A stretch of 64,000 nucleotides of DNA from Paralichthys olivaceus (lineage: Eukaryota > Chordata > Actinopteri > Pleuronectiformes > Paralichthyidae). A program made the position numbers and the translations under genes. The notes beneath the pieces were generated by a model. That model was not told the origin of the DNA. It made no database searches and worked only from the letters and a program-made list of their open reading frames with translations. Positions 17,149 through 29,640 of this stretch are shown in pieces. Numbering within the stretch: position 1 is the stretch's first letter; every line of letters starts with the position of its first letter. Location of the stretch: assembly GCF_024713975.1 (NCBI RefSeq), contig NC_091097.1, positions 3,818,361 to 3,882,360 of the forward strand, written 5' to 3'.

Positions 17149-20100
17149 ATGGATATGTTGAAAGAAAAGATGGATGTGTTGAACGATTTCCAGCGATTCT
17201 TTTTCTCTATGAGTCGTTTGGCTTCGTTTCCCTGGACTGTGAGTGGATCCGAACTCAGCTCACACATCTGTTTGTTCGTGCTGCTGCACATCAGGACACT
17301 CTTCTGGATAATTCGGCAAAAAAATCGGAAACACAAATGAGCACAGATGATCTGTGTTTGTCTCTCTCAGAGCTGCAGCTTCCGGAGTTTGCGCAATGTC
17401 TATATTACGTTTCCAGTGAAAACGAGCGAATTTAGAGACTGACATTTAAATAAGAGAAGATATATTTTACCTTCGGTCAAGGTCGAGTTCACTTTTGTGT
17501 TTGTTACAAATATCGATATGTGTATGTTTAGAAAAACACATGTATCTATAACAATAGACTTTATTTCTACAGCCTTTTAAAAACAGCGCGTCAACGTGCT
17601 TTACAGGGGTTTCAAGAAAATTACAATATTTTGGGTAATTAGGCACTAAAATTTAAATTAATTAATTAATTGAGTTATATACACTAGATACAAGATAATT
17701 ATAAAAAAACAAAGGAAAACAATTTTAGCAGAAAACCTATGAGGTGATGATAATGATAATAGTCATAATAATGCCAGTAACAATTTATTGCTCACTGTTA
17801 GGTCTCTGATGTGCTCAAAATCAAGATCAGTGTCCATAAATCTCCATTTATTCATCTCGCCAATACCACAAGATCAAAATTTACCTCATGTGGATACATT
17901 CAAAAAACGTTCCTTTCCTTCCGTCTAGCAATTAATCCAGCAATGTAAGTTCCTGCCTATATAGTAAATTTCCTGAAGCACACAGGGATGCCTAGTCAAA
18001 CAATATTTAGAAATGGCTCCAACAATAATAAAGAAATTATTTAAAATATGTCAATCAATAAGGTCCTGAGCACAAAATGCCCGGTCAACAGACAGAAGAG
18101 TCCTGCGAATGAGATCACATCCAGAAAGAAACATGATATTTCTGATGTAAAATGCTCTGACTAAATCATTTTAAGATTGATCTGTGATGTATTCAAAAAC
18201 ACATTGAAGGTCTGAAACCTTATTATGATTATGTCTGACCAATCATTTCTGCTTTTACAGTTTCTAGAAAAAGACCTGCAAAGCAACAAATCATCACAAT
18301 TCATTTCAGATATCTTGAAACAGGTGAGCGTGTCTGCACACGAACATCATCAGAGCGTCCTCAGTTTTCAGTGAAACTAACATCAGTGTGTCGGTCCTGT
18401 TGTTTCCAGACATGTCTTCACTCTCTGTGCACTAAGTTTCCACCATCAGTCAAATACAGGAGGCTGTTCATCTCTGAGCTCATCAGACAGGTAGGTCCTC
18501 CATCTGTGCAAAATTCAAAAGTAACGTTTTTACTTCATCCCTCTCAGCTCGGGGCCCCAGGCAGTTGCATGTTTTGCCAGTCTTTTGGTCTCTGTGTTCC
18601 CTTCACAGCAGGAGCATGCGGGCTGCGACCCTCTGGACGAGCTGTACGACGCTCTGGCCAAGGTGCTGGGAGCTGAAGACACGACTGACTGCTACAAGAG
18701 CTACTTACTGGTACCTAACACGCACAGCATGCTGGTTTACCTTCAGAACATCTCTTTCATTTGTCTCTAAAACCAACCCTGGGTTTGTTCATGTCTTAAC
18801 TCCCTTCCTTCGTCTGTGGCTCTCAGTTTCAAGCCCACAGCCCAAATGTATATTTTCTGTAAAAAGGTTCAGTAATCTGCTAAAACTGTTGCAGGGGGCT
18901 CGTTTATCAAACAGAATTTTCAGCAGAAGAATAAAATGTGTCAGGCTTTGGAGTCACGCACTTGTCTTCGTTAGTCGGAGACATTCATCGTTGGTTTGGT
19001 TCTGTACATGGGATTTATTCACAAGAAGAAAAATAAAGAATATGTCGGCAGACTAAAACAAAAAACAGCTGCAGATAACGGTGAGTGAGTGAGTTTCACA
19101 GCGACGCGTCAGAGTCCGTCTGTTTCTCCAGCTCACTACAATATATTGAATATTTACACACCAACTCTAAGTGAAAATTTTATAAAAATGTGTCCTGAAG
19201 TACTGTTTACTCTTTCCTGTCATTAACACAATCTGAAGTAACAAAGTGACATGTGGGTAAGGTGATGGTTTATGTGCTGCAGCCCTGTGGTGACTCAGTC
19301 AGCCTGTTGGAGAACGTCGCTCTGATCTCAGAGGGAACCACCGGTCTGGTGACCTGGGAGAGCGCCCTCTACCTGGCAGAGTGGGCTCTGGATCACCAGC
19401 AGGCCTTCACCGGCAGGTACGTCACCACCACCCCAAACATTAAAGGGATGTTCTCACCTAAGGTAATTTGCTTTATTTTTTATCCAATAGTGTGATGAGA
19501 AGATCAACACCACTCTCATGTCTTGAAGATAGAGCTTGTCAGTTTATCTAAGCATAGGGACTGGGAGTAACTTTCCGCCTGCCTCTACCAAGAGATGGGA
19601 AAACCCACCTGTCAGCATCTATAAAGTAGAACCCGATCTATACATGTATATTTTTCGGGGCCAATGCTGATACTTATATCAGTGAATAAAAAAAATCCTG
19701 ATACCAATATACTGTGATATTTATAACTGACTGGCATTGTTCTGTTGGATAGCGACTCCTGGACAAAACAGTTTTGGTATAATTATAATAATATACTTGA
19801 AATGAAGACACTCCTGAGAATCTGTAAAAATGTCAATGTCGTTTTGTTAACAAATGCTGCACTCTACTGGACAAACTGCATAACGACACAATTACCAACA
19901 GCCAAAGCCTTTTGACCTCCACCAAGGAGGTGATGTTTTCAGCATTTGTTTGTAAGAACTCAAATGGTTCCATGAAATTTGTGAACAGAGGAACTCATTA
20001 AATTTTAAATCTGAGCATATGAACAGGTCCTGGAATAGGATGAGGGGATGGTTGACAAACACTGAGGGAGAGGAAGGATGTTTATTTACCCCAAATCATC

Positions 20101-22365
20101 ACATAAAGCAGTTGCTCTTTTCACATTTAGTTTTTTAGCACAGAATAAAGAAGATGAAATTATTATTATTATTCACTGAGCTGTAGAATATAAATTCCAA
20201 TTTTTGAAAGAAAATTTGAATTTGACGCAGTGAAGCACCAAACCCCAAAGATGATATGTGTTGTTTAACTGTAATGAGGTCAGGGATCCTACATTTACGT
20301 TAAAAGTGCTGTTCCCCCCCCCCCCCTCCTCCTCCTCCTCCTCTTGTCTGCAGGACGGTTCTGGAGCTGGGCAGTGGTGTGGGGTTGACTGGTATCACCA
20401 TCTGTCGCTCCTGCAGCCCGGACAGATTTGTCTTCAGCGACTGTCACCCCAGCGTCCTGCAGAAACTGAGAACCAACGTCCACCTGAATAGCCTGAGTGA
20501 GCAGACGACTCCCGCGGTCAGCGTTGAACTGCTGGACTGGACAACAGCGACTGAGGAGCAGTTACAAGAGATCGGAGCTGACACCGTCATCGCTGCAGGT
20601 CTGCGTTCAGTCTTACTGTCTGCAAGAGAGGAAATTCATTTACACAGTGAATTAGAGAAGAACCAGCTATTTCAGATTAAAGATTCTCTGTGTGACCGCT
20701 CCTCCACCGTGTATCAGGCATTTGCAACTTGTACACTGACTTCAAACTAACATTGACTACTCAGGCTGCCCTCAGGCTCTTTTCTGCTGTTCTAAGTCTA
20801 ATTGATTGTACTAATTCCCTCAAGTGTTAGATATCACATTCAGAATGAGTGCACACACCATCCAGAAAACATAATGAGTCTGGACATGGCATAAAAATAC
20901 ATGTTCATCACACTGACAAAACTGAAAGGAGAATTATTCTGCTCAGATTCAGGTTGATATATTAGTTTTAGTTTTACATCACCTTCCTCATACTGTTCAT
21001 TGCTGCAGCTCCTCTTGGTTTTAGCCCAGTCTGCTCAGATTGTCCCACTCAGATTTCGATTATTGTTTTTCAGGTTCATATCCTTTTTCAGTATTTTCAG
21101 GAGTTGGAAAGGAGGGAGGGGATCAGTGTTAACTGTTAAAAAGTCATCTACACTTATTTAAAGCTCATGTGTTGCTTTTTATTCGTAATTATTTTTTTTG
21201 TGACTTAAATACACATCTTCCAAGCCTCAGTATATGATATATGTGGATTATATATAACTAATATGTTATCTTATCCTCATCTTCTTATTCTCTGCTATAT
21301 CTGAAGTAATTATTGTACATCAGGACGATAAAGAGGAGCTTCTACAAGTGAGAATGTAATTTAGAGGACTACTCAAGAGTTGGGCTGGTTAACATGTGAA
21401 CATGAGGAGAATTTACTGAAATACATAAACTGTCTTTATACATATTTTAATTAAATTATTTGCAAAAAGTCCCTTTTTATGAATTTGGGCCCCTGCCCCT
21501 CTGACATCCTCTGCATGCCCCTATCTGCACTACTTACAAGGAGCGTCAGTGTTTTCCATGAGGGGAGGGACTCCCTTTACCACAGGCTTTGGGCTTTTTG
21601 ACTTTGCAGAGCTTTTACATTCATAAACGAAATTTAAAAAATGGGGAAAGAACTGCTCTACTGCTCTGCTCTATTTTGTCAGTTTTGTAGCTGATCTGTT
21701 TTCTTCAGCAGTGTAAATGATTCAAACCTCACAGATATTTAATTCCTGTGTTCCAGATGTGGTGTACGATCCCGACATCGTGGGAAGCCTGGTGACACTT
21801 GTGTCCAAGATCCTGAGATGTTCTTCTCCTGAGGTCCTTATCTGCTCCACCATAAGAAACCAGGAGACGTACAGCAGCTTCAAGCAGCAGCTCGGTAAGA
21901 GCTTTTATTTTATTTTATTATTTTTATTATTATCAAGATGACATCAGAGCCAAAGACCTGAAGCAGTAAAGTCAGTCTTAGTTTTTCTCTGATGACTAAA
22001 TTAAAGTTTAAAGTGTTGAATGAAGAATTTCTTTTTACTCTCATGACAAACAGTAACTTTAGTAGGACTCTCTCTTCTACATATATTGGGGACATTTCCA
22101 GAGATGGAAAGTCATTCTTCTAACTTTGCTGTTTTCATGTTCTTTTAAGAAGTAACCTTTTATGATAAACTGACTTTATTTACTTGTGAAAACTTTCTGG
22201 TTGCTGTTAACTGTTCTAAACTTTTCTGATCTCAGTTGTGTTTTGTTTTGTTTTGTTTTGACAGAAATCGCAGGAATCCGCCATCATGTGATCACAGGAC
22301 CCGTCAGCCACGTGTTTCCTTACAGCAGATTCTCGTCCATAGAAATGATCAAACTTTACAGATGA
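17149..22365 (+). CDS. eef2kmt: EEF2 lysine methyltransferase (FAM86 family)
   Basis: EEF2KMT is a cytosolic S-adenosylmethionine-dependent methyltransferase that trimethylates a lysine of elongation factor 2 (Lys525 in human). Eight coding exons: 17149-17238, 18261-18323, 18410-18490, 18609-18710, 19283-19416, 20354-20598, 21757-21894, 22265-22365. All have GT-AG borders with matching phases; the total is 954 nt, 317 residues (human 330). The FAM86 N-terminal domain shows LASFPW (24-29), PPSVKY and PLDELYDAL. The Rossmann methyltransferase fold shows motif I VLELGSGVGLTG (159-170), the acidic post-I residue in FSDCH (Asp186), and the DVVYD motif (239-243) of the DxxY type seen in METTL21/FAM86 enzymes. 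The C-terminus is FSSIEMIKLYR. The first ATG (17149) and a second in-frame ATG seven codons on both have good contexts. The gene is divergent from pigq. Confidence 0.95.
19915..20060 (+). repeat. dispersed repeat, family R1 (degraded)
   Basis: CCTCCACCAAGGAGGTGATG, ATTTGTTTGT and GAACTCATTAAATTTT are the recognisable left-end segments of family R1 (better copies at 35610-35890 and 49203-49500). It lies in an eef2kmt intron. Confidence 0.4.
20314..20345 (+). repeat. C13 run plus (CTC)n forming the exon 6 polypyrimidine tract
   Basis: Thirteen Cs followed by CTC repeats end eight bases before the acceptor of the eef2kmt exon at 20354. It is an unusually C-rich, slippage-prone polypyrimidine tract. 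Confidence 0.85.
21540..21640 (+). repeat. dispersed repeat, family R5
   Basis: A copy of the repeat at 4940-5045, in the same orientation, within the eef2kmt intron between 20599 and 21756. The rest of that intron shows no clear feature. Confidence 0.55.
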
Positions 22366-22543
22366 CAAACATGTAGTGCCATAACGATTTTATTTACAAA
22401 AGAACGTCATCGAAGTTTCAAACAATTGAATCAAGGCCGCTTTCACTCCTACCTGGTTTCCCGTTGCTCCAGATGTGCAGTCCGCAAGTATGGGAGGGCT
22501 TGTTTGGTGATGGTGGTCTCACCAGGGAATTTATCCTGATCCT

Positions 22544-22549
22544 AATAAA
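22544..22549 (+). terminator. eef2kmt: probable eef2kmt poly(A) signal
   Basis: AATAAA lies 179 bases past the stop codon and is followed within 50 bases by T/GT-rich sequence. It is the first canonical hexamer downstream. Confidence 0.55.
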
Positions 22550-23569
22550 GGCTATTCTGGTCATTTTGTTGGACCCCACAACAAGAGCCTTGCTCTTGTT
22601 CCCTTGTTAAGTGTCACAGGACCAATTTTTGCAGACTTCGTTGAGGTTGACCACTCAGCTCTTCAGGAGTACCTTCTGGTCTGCTTGTTTGATGTTAGTG
22701 TTACAATGTGTAATATTTAACCAGTTTGAAAAAGAACCCTTTATGGTATTGTGCTTTCAATCATTTTCTTAGATTACCTGAAAGTTTTAATTACACACTG
22801 TACTTTCAGCCAACACTGTCATATATTTTTTATCCAGTAATATTCCCTCGACAAAAGTTTTTAGGGGATGTAAAAGAAAATGTTGTTATTGACATTTAAA
22901 TCATGATCAAGATTTGTGGTGAAACATGACATTGTGTAATTAATGATTTTCGTTGAGGTTGAAGGTGGGTTTATGTCAACGCTCCCCTTCTGTCAATAGA
23001 TGAACTGCTAATGATTATTATTGAATCTTTTTTTCACATTTATTTTTTAGATTAAAATGTTTAAACAACAACATCAGTAACACCCGCCCTTTAAGTATTG
23101 ATATTGGCCATTAAAAAAATCATTTCGCTCAATGGCCACTGAACTGTAGTAGAGTTAATGTGCATAAAATACTATGAATTAACTATCGTATTGGATGTAA
23201 AAATACAATTGTAAGTGTGACTGATTTAAAATCTAAATTGTATTCATTAATGTTCTAATACTAATGAATAAATGAACTTCACCAGTACATTCTTTATTCA
23301 CTAGTATGCATGTATTAAATATGTTTTATTGTTTTTTGTTACTTTGGATGTTTCTGAAAGCAAACGTCTGTGCCATTAGCTTTAACCTTCCCCCTGAGTC
23401 ATGGTTATGAGAACTTTTTGAGAAATCTGCACCAAGGAATAAAAGAGACAAGGAGGAATGTGTGTTGGTCAGAGGTCAAACAGGAACAGAGCTCCAGGCT
23501 CAATTGAGGGTCTTTTATGGGATAACGCTTCCTCCTAGTGGCTGAAATTGAAAATTGCTTTTAAATGGA

Positions 23570-23720
23570 TAGTTCACCGAAAATGAATATTCACTCATTA
23601 CATACTCACCACTATCCCGATGGAGGGGGTGGGTGAAAGTTTGTGTCCACAAAACACTTCTGGAGTCACAGGGGTAAACAGCATTGCAGCTGAATCCAAT
23701 TCAATTGAGGTCAGTTGTAT
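23570..23720 (+). repeat. dispersed repeat, family R7 (single copy here)
   Basis: TGGATAGTTCACCGAAAATGA, then CATACTCACCACTATCCCGA and AAAACACTTCTGGAGTCACA, are segments I know in this order from a common teleost interspersed repeat. No second copy was found in the window. Confidence 0.45.
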
Positions 23721-24729
23721 CATTAGTCATATAAATAACCAACAACAGTAGAGCTGCATCAACCAATCAATAAGTAATCGATTACTAAATGAATTTAGAA
23801 ATTGTGTGCCCTTCTTTTGTTTTTTACTTATTTAAGGTTTGACTGAAAAATGTCCCAAATAGAATATATTATTGTCAACAAATACATTTACAACATTTAA
23901 CTTTTTTCCACTTGCATGAGTTCATTTACTGAAGCTTGGATACCATTAAAATAAAAGATACTTAGTTTTAATTATGACTCAGTGTGTGTAAAGTTTGCGG
24001 CAATGACACGTTATCTTCGTAGGCCGATTCAGTGCTGGGGGATATTTTGGGAAGACATGATGAAATCCTTTATTTTACAACCATTTACAGAAGTCAGTGC
24101 AGAATAATCTCCCTGAGACTTTTTATACAAGCCCTCTCAGTCCTAAATTTGACTCAGATTAAATGATGTGTATTTTAACATCTCAAGAAGATTTTGATAA
24201 AAAATGAATTTTAGGATATCTGGGCCTAAAAATGGTTCAGGCTTTAGATCTGTGGGTATGAAATATAATTTGTGCTTCTATTAAAAACTGCTGGCAACAA
24301 AAACTTGACCCTTATCTGGGTCTCTGAGCTGTGTTACATCAGAGCCACTGAGAGAAGCATCAGTAATCCCATATACTGTAACATACTGTGCGTAATCTGT
24401 GGTTGCTCTCAATTCTCTGCAGGATGTGATGTGGGACAGAGACGAGGTGACACAGGGTGAACTGAACATGAAGAGGTGACAGAACTCTCGTGGACACGCT
24501 TACATTACACACATACACATTATATGCAAAATAATCAGATCTATTATTACAGACTATGATACGTAAAACTAACTAAAACAAGAAACTGACACATGAGCAG
24601 CTGTTGTTTAAATCAGCCCACCACTTGTGTTGCAGTTTACATCCATGTCTGTCCAGACTCATATAGTCAATGAAGTGAAGACTTAAAATAGGAATTTAAT
24701 AAAATAAAATGAAGTGCATGTAATCATAA

Positions 24730-25080
24730 TTAGCATATTCATTCTTGAGCTGACCATAACTTTTATTGAGGTCACATCAAACTTTTACCTTTGACCACCA
24801 CCACAAAATCAAGAGAGCATGTGTACCAAATTGAAGAAAATATGTTGAGCTGAGATATTCATGAGACAGGTGTATGGATGGACAGATGGACGTTAGGAAG
24901 GATATGCATTTGTCCAGATGTGTGGACATTTACATGGACAGATGTATGAATGAATGTTTGGACGGATGGATGGAAGTTTGGACAGACTGATGAATGGATG
25001 GATGTTTGGACAGACCTGTTAATGGATGGATGTTTGGACAGACTGATGAATGGATGGATGGATTGATGTGGATGGATAAT
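24730..25080 (+). repeat. dispersed repeat R2 with GGAT-rich minisatellite tail
   Basis: The R2 core (ACCTTTGACCACC at about 24790, then GAGATATTCATGAGACAGG) runs into GGAC/GGAT-rich tandem sequence at 24880-25077. The best part has a unit of about 28 bp containing AATGGATGGATGTTTGGACA. Confidence 0.6.
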
Positions 25081-26639
25081 CTGTTGTTAAGAGTGCTGTT
25101 CACAAATGAAGGTGAATAGTGCTGAGTGAAGACCCGTAGCTGAATTGAGCGGAGGTCAGTTTTTCAGATAATGGCGGCACCTTCCATTAAGAGGCCTTGA
25201 GAGATGGGCGGTATAATCAATAACCACATCTGATTGGTGGAGACGTGTGACATACAATGACATATGACTGGTTTTCAAATTAAGGGTCAGAGGTTAGCGT
25301 GTGTTCACAGCACTGCAGAGAACGGGAGGACAACAAGGACAAGATGCTTTGTTGGATTGTGCAGGAATGAAAACAAGAAGAAAATTAGTTGAATCCCTTT
25401 TCAGTCAGATGATCTCCACAGATCTTCCAGTGGGATGATCAGAGACAGCAGATGAGGACGTTTCAGAGAGCAGAGTGGTGCAGCATCAACACACCAGAAA
25501 GCAAAACATTTGTTATTGATCTTATTGATCCAGTGATGCTTAAATGTGAGAAGTGCTGCAGCCAGAGGGTCCACTCATGAACCAGTCAAGTAAAACAAAC
25601 TTGGACTCAACAAAAAGTGACTCCTGGGTCTGAGCTGATTTACTGTATAGTCAGGTTGTCGATGGACTGAGTGAATCTGGAACTCATTAGTTTTGGATCT
25701 TTCACAAACAAAAACATGACTCAGGGGGAAACCCTGACCTGCACGTCAGCTCAAAGTAATCACAGACTGGTTCCAGATAAAATTCAAAACCTCCTCCTCT
25801 GACTTTTCATTCACTTCACTTAAAAACTGTAAAAATAGAAAATGATTTGGTTTAGAAGTAAACAAAAAGAAAATCAGTAATGTTGCAATTATAGATCTGT
25901 GAGTAAGAAAAGAAACATGATCACATGCTTTAAGATCTGGGATTAATCAGCAACATAACATTTCAAATGTGATGCATTCAGTGACACACATGGTGTCTGG
26001 ACACTTGTACAGCTTAAACAAGAGCCTTACTCCTTTATACCTTTTTAGGGAGTAAAAACAAATACAAAAATACAAATACAAGCAAATATATAGATCAATA
26101 AAAAAAATTGAAATTCAACTAAATACTGCACATTCAACCACCAGGGCGAAGCCTCAGTTATTCTTCATTCACTCACCCAACAGCAGAACGTCTCTTTTGT
26201 TAAGTCTGGCCACCACACACCTAAAGCCCGGCACATCACGTTCCCACACCAAAGCTAGCATCACAACCACATTTAAATCGAACATTCTCTTTTGTGACTT
26301 ACTGAGAGAAATAACCATCTCTTAATAGTCGGAGAAACATGAGTATGTTTCTTTAAAAAAAGTATCTTATTTAGTTTTACTCAACAATTATGGGCAGGGT
26401 TGCTAGGTCTGTGTGACAAAACCAGTGCAATATCCAATCAAAACTAAACAAAACAAGTCCAAAAAACCATCCAGAACTCAAAATATAATGCTCCAATAAC
26501 AGATTCACTGCCTTTTTACACAGCATTATTGCCATAGTATGTTGTAATATGAGAGCATAACAAGCACACATGTTTAGTGCGCCAGCATGAACCTACACAG
26601 TTCTTTAACTGGGGTCCTGAAATGACTTTGTATAGAGTG

Positions 26640-26975
26640 TATTAGCGCAGGGTTTTGAGAAAAAGCATCACAAAATCTGAATGTGAAATCGATAAATCCT
26701 GCTGTCAAACTGAAAGACCACATTCTTGAATAAAAAGAGAAAAAAACCTCAATACATTTTATCGTTGACTCGAACTAGAGATTGAGACATAAACTCCTGA
26801 GGAAAATGTTTGCAGACCGTATAAATCAAGTGATTTATCAGAGACTTCTACAGAAGCTCCCTTCTTCCAACGGGTAGAGTCGCCCTGTGTTGGTCATTTG
26901 AGAGAGTACAGCGTTCAGACTCTTGGGAATTGACTGGATCCGGAGTCTACGTCCATTTTTCATTACAGTCAGTGG
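26640..26975 (+). repeat. dispersed repeat, family R4
   Basis: It shares GAGGAAAATGTTTGCAGACC, GTATAAATC, then GAGTCGCCCTGTGTTGGTCA and a CCATTTTTCATTACAGTC end with the copy at 56570-57045. Both are diverged. Confidence 0.5.
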
Positions 26976-27924
26976 TTCACACATCTTAAGGCAACGAAAA
27001 GTTCTGGTCCAGATATATCAACTGCACGGCTGCCTGTAGAATGCAGCTCTCAGTCTTACCTGCACTCAGCTGGTTTGAAACAGGCTAATTGCATCATTTT
27101 TCACCGGTGACGCACCCTGACTGAGCCGTTTGGGGTTCCTGGATCCAAAACCATAGCACTCAGCAGAGAAAGTGATCAGACTTTTATTAGATACATCTTG
27201 ATGTTGAGCTTTAACTCGACAGCTTGAGGTTTTCACAGAATGAAACACCACGAGAGTGAATTTTCATGAACTCACTGCTCTGGAGGTCGATTTGTCAGCT
27301 GCAGTGAACACATCCCCCTGTATGCAGGGAGATGTAGTAGTTGATGCAGACACATTTTTTCTAATATACTCTGAAAGGTTAATTTTGTGCAATGTTTTTC
27401 CAGAATATATTAGAGTCAGAACTCAGAGGGTAAAAAGGGCAACTGCCACATGTCCTGTGCTGCTTCTTCTCATCTCTTGGATGTCTTGATTCACCTCCTC
27501 TTCATCCTTTCTCCTGTTTCTTTTCTCCAGCAGCCGTTTCAGACTCATGGAGAGAGTCAGTCAGTGTGAGGATGCTGCAGCTCTGGGTCGTGTAAGTACA
27601 AATAAATCCGAGGCTTAATCTCCAGTGCTCCCAGGGGAAGGAGGATGAACAACAAACTGCCTTCAAAACTCCCCTTAATTTTCAAAACTTAATGTGCGTG
27701 AGTTGGAAGATGCTTCACAAACTGTCCCACAGTTTCTCTCTGCTGACTCAAAGTCCATGTGCAGCCACAGCAAAGCCAAAATGCAACCAAAGTGGAAGAA
27801 GTGTGGTCAACAGTATTGCCAGATGGGAAATATTGAAGTATCTTTCCAGAGATGAGAATATTATCACAAAAACAAATCATATCCAAGAAAACAATACACA
27901 ATAAATACAGTCAATCTGTCTAGT

Positions 27925-28400
27925 CATCCGTCTGTATGTCCATCTAGCTAATTCCAGGAATCTCTGTCTGTCTGTATGTGGAGGACTATTCATCTAATCC
28001 GCTTCACACTAGGCCTGTGTAATGTTAAGGGCTTGAAGAAGTGCAGTGTCGAATTTGGTGCAATTTGGACATATGACAAGTCAGTGGTGTCGGGACCTTA
28101 ACAGACATTCTGTAGACCACATTTGTCTTCTACCTTCTCGGACAAAGTACAACAGTGGTTGGCAGCCCACTGGCCATACATTATGTCTATTTCACCATAT
28201 CGGACTCACACAGGCATTCACAGGTATACGGGTTCTGATCTCTGTCATGTCAATAATCACTTCCTGTTTGTTTCTCTGTTGTAAAAACACAACTTTGGTT
28301 TTGTTGCAGCAATTTCGAGCTGAATTACAGAGATTTCCTTTACGAAAAGTTGTGAACTTCAATATAAAGATTGTATCGATGGCTTAAAATACCTGTGAAA
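27925..28400 (+). repeat. dispersed repeat, family R6
   Basis: It starts with GTCATCCGTCTGTATGTCCA and carries CCGCTTCACACTAGGCCTGT and AGTGCAGTGTCGAATTTGGT, matching the order at 290-480. A 113-codon open frame inside it (28046-28387) is therefore not called as a gene. Confidence 0.5.
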
Positions 28401-29479
28401 TAGTTGATATGTATGAAATATGAAAAATAAAAATTTTTCAATGGCCAACATTGTTGTTGTTGTACGTCATAAACCTACGACAATGACGTAATTACCGGCA
28501 CAGAGAAAATACACCGTGTAGAGAGTTTTGATGAGCTCACTATAAAGTGAAAGAGGGAATAATGAATGAGTGGGTGATCGAGCCTCTGACTCCAAATCAC
28601 ACCCAAAAGCACAAGATGGTGTCACCTGTCTCCGGGATATTTTAGCTCCATTTTTTAAACAATTGGAGGAAGTGGAGCTGTGTCGTCCATCTTTATTTTG
28701 GGTGTGGTGAGATACCCATAGAATAAATCCAAATAGCCTTCATAGAGCCCCATTAATGAATAGATATTCATCTTCACACCTTGCTTCACTCCAGCAACTC
28801 CCTATCTGCCATGACTTCATGAAGTCAGTGAAGGCTCCGCAGTATCAGGCAGCTCTTCACAGACGCCAGCGTCCTGCCCCGATTTCATTATTCATCAGGT
28901 GCAGAGCAACAGCTTCTTTATTGTCTGAATTCACTGAGTCTCAGATGTAGGAAAAGCTTCTGAAGGCTTTTTTCAAAGTAATTCCCTGCACTGCCGTGCA
29001 TACTGATTCTCACCAAAAGGAACAATAAAATATGCACATTGAAAACATGAAATAAGCAATGAGCAAAAAAAGTCTTTTCACTTTTGGTCTAAAAAAACTC
29101 CTAAAATAGCAAAGACTTTAAATGTGCCTGAATCCATCAAAGGAAACTTAATGTCGGCTTTACTGACCTGACATCAATCCATGTCTGATTTTTGGTGATG
29201 TTACGTTGTCCGGCACTGCAGAGCTCTAAGTTGTTTGATGTCTGCGTTCTTCTCCACAGGCACATTTTTCCAAAAGAATTTGTTTTTAAATTAACCAGCT
29301 TCACCCGCGATGTATTTTTGAGCCAATCTCATGTAATAATGATATATCTGCCAAAAAATATATAAAACATCTTGTCTATGTTCTTTTATATTGATTTTTT
29401 TTCTTCTTTGCATTGTTATGTTACTTGCAGGCCACTGCAGTTTCTCCAATACACTTGGAAATGGAAAATATCGATAGTG

Positions 29480-29640
29480 TTGTATTACGCAGTTTCATTG
29501 TGCTGGTTATTGTGGAGTAGAGCCGCGGTGTTGAGGTCCTGCCAATACATGTTCTTAGCTGTCCAAATCTCATCTGCTGTGACCTATATTGAAGCCAGCC
29601 ACATGGGGGCGATCATGGTCATGTGGGTCATGTTCATCCT
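29480..29640 (+). repeat. dispersed repeat, family R3 (partial)
   Basis: It shares GTGGAGTAGAGCCGCGGTG, the spacing to ATACATG, and a GACCTATATTGAAGCCAGCC end with the fuller copies at 49855-50130 and 57635-58045. Confidence 0.4.

Noticed and set aside
24880..25077. CRISPR-like array
   Set aside because: The repeats are adjacent and degenerate GGAT-rich units without spacers, and the DNA is vertebrate.
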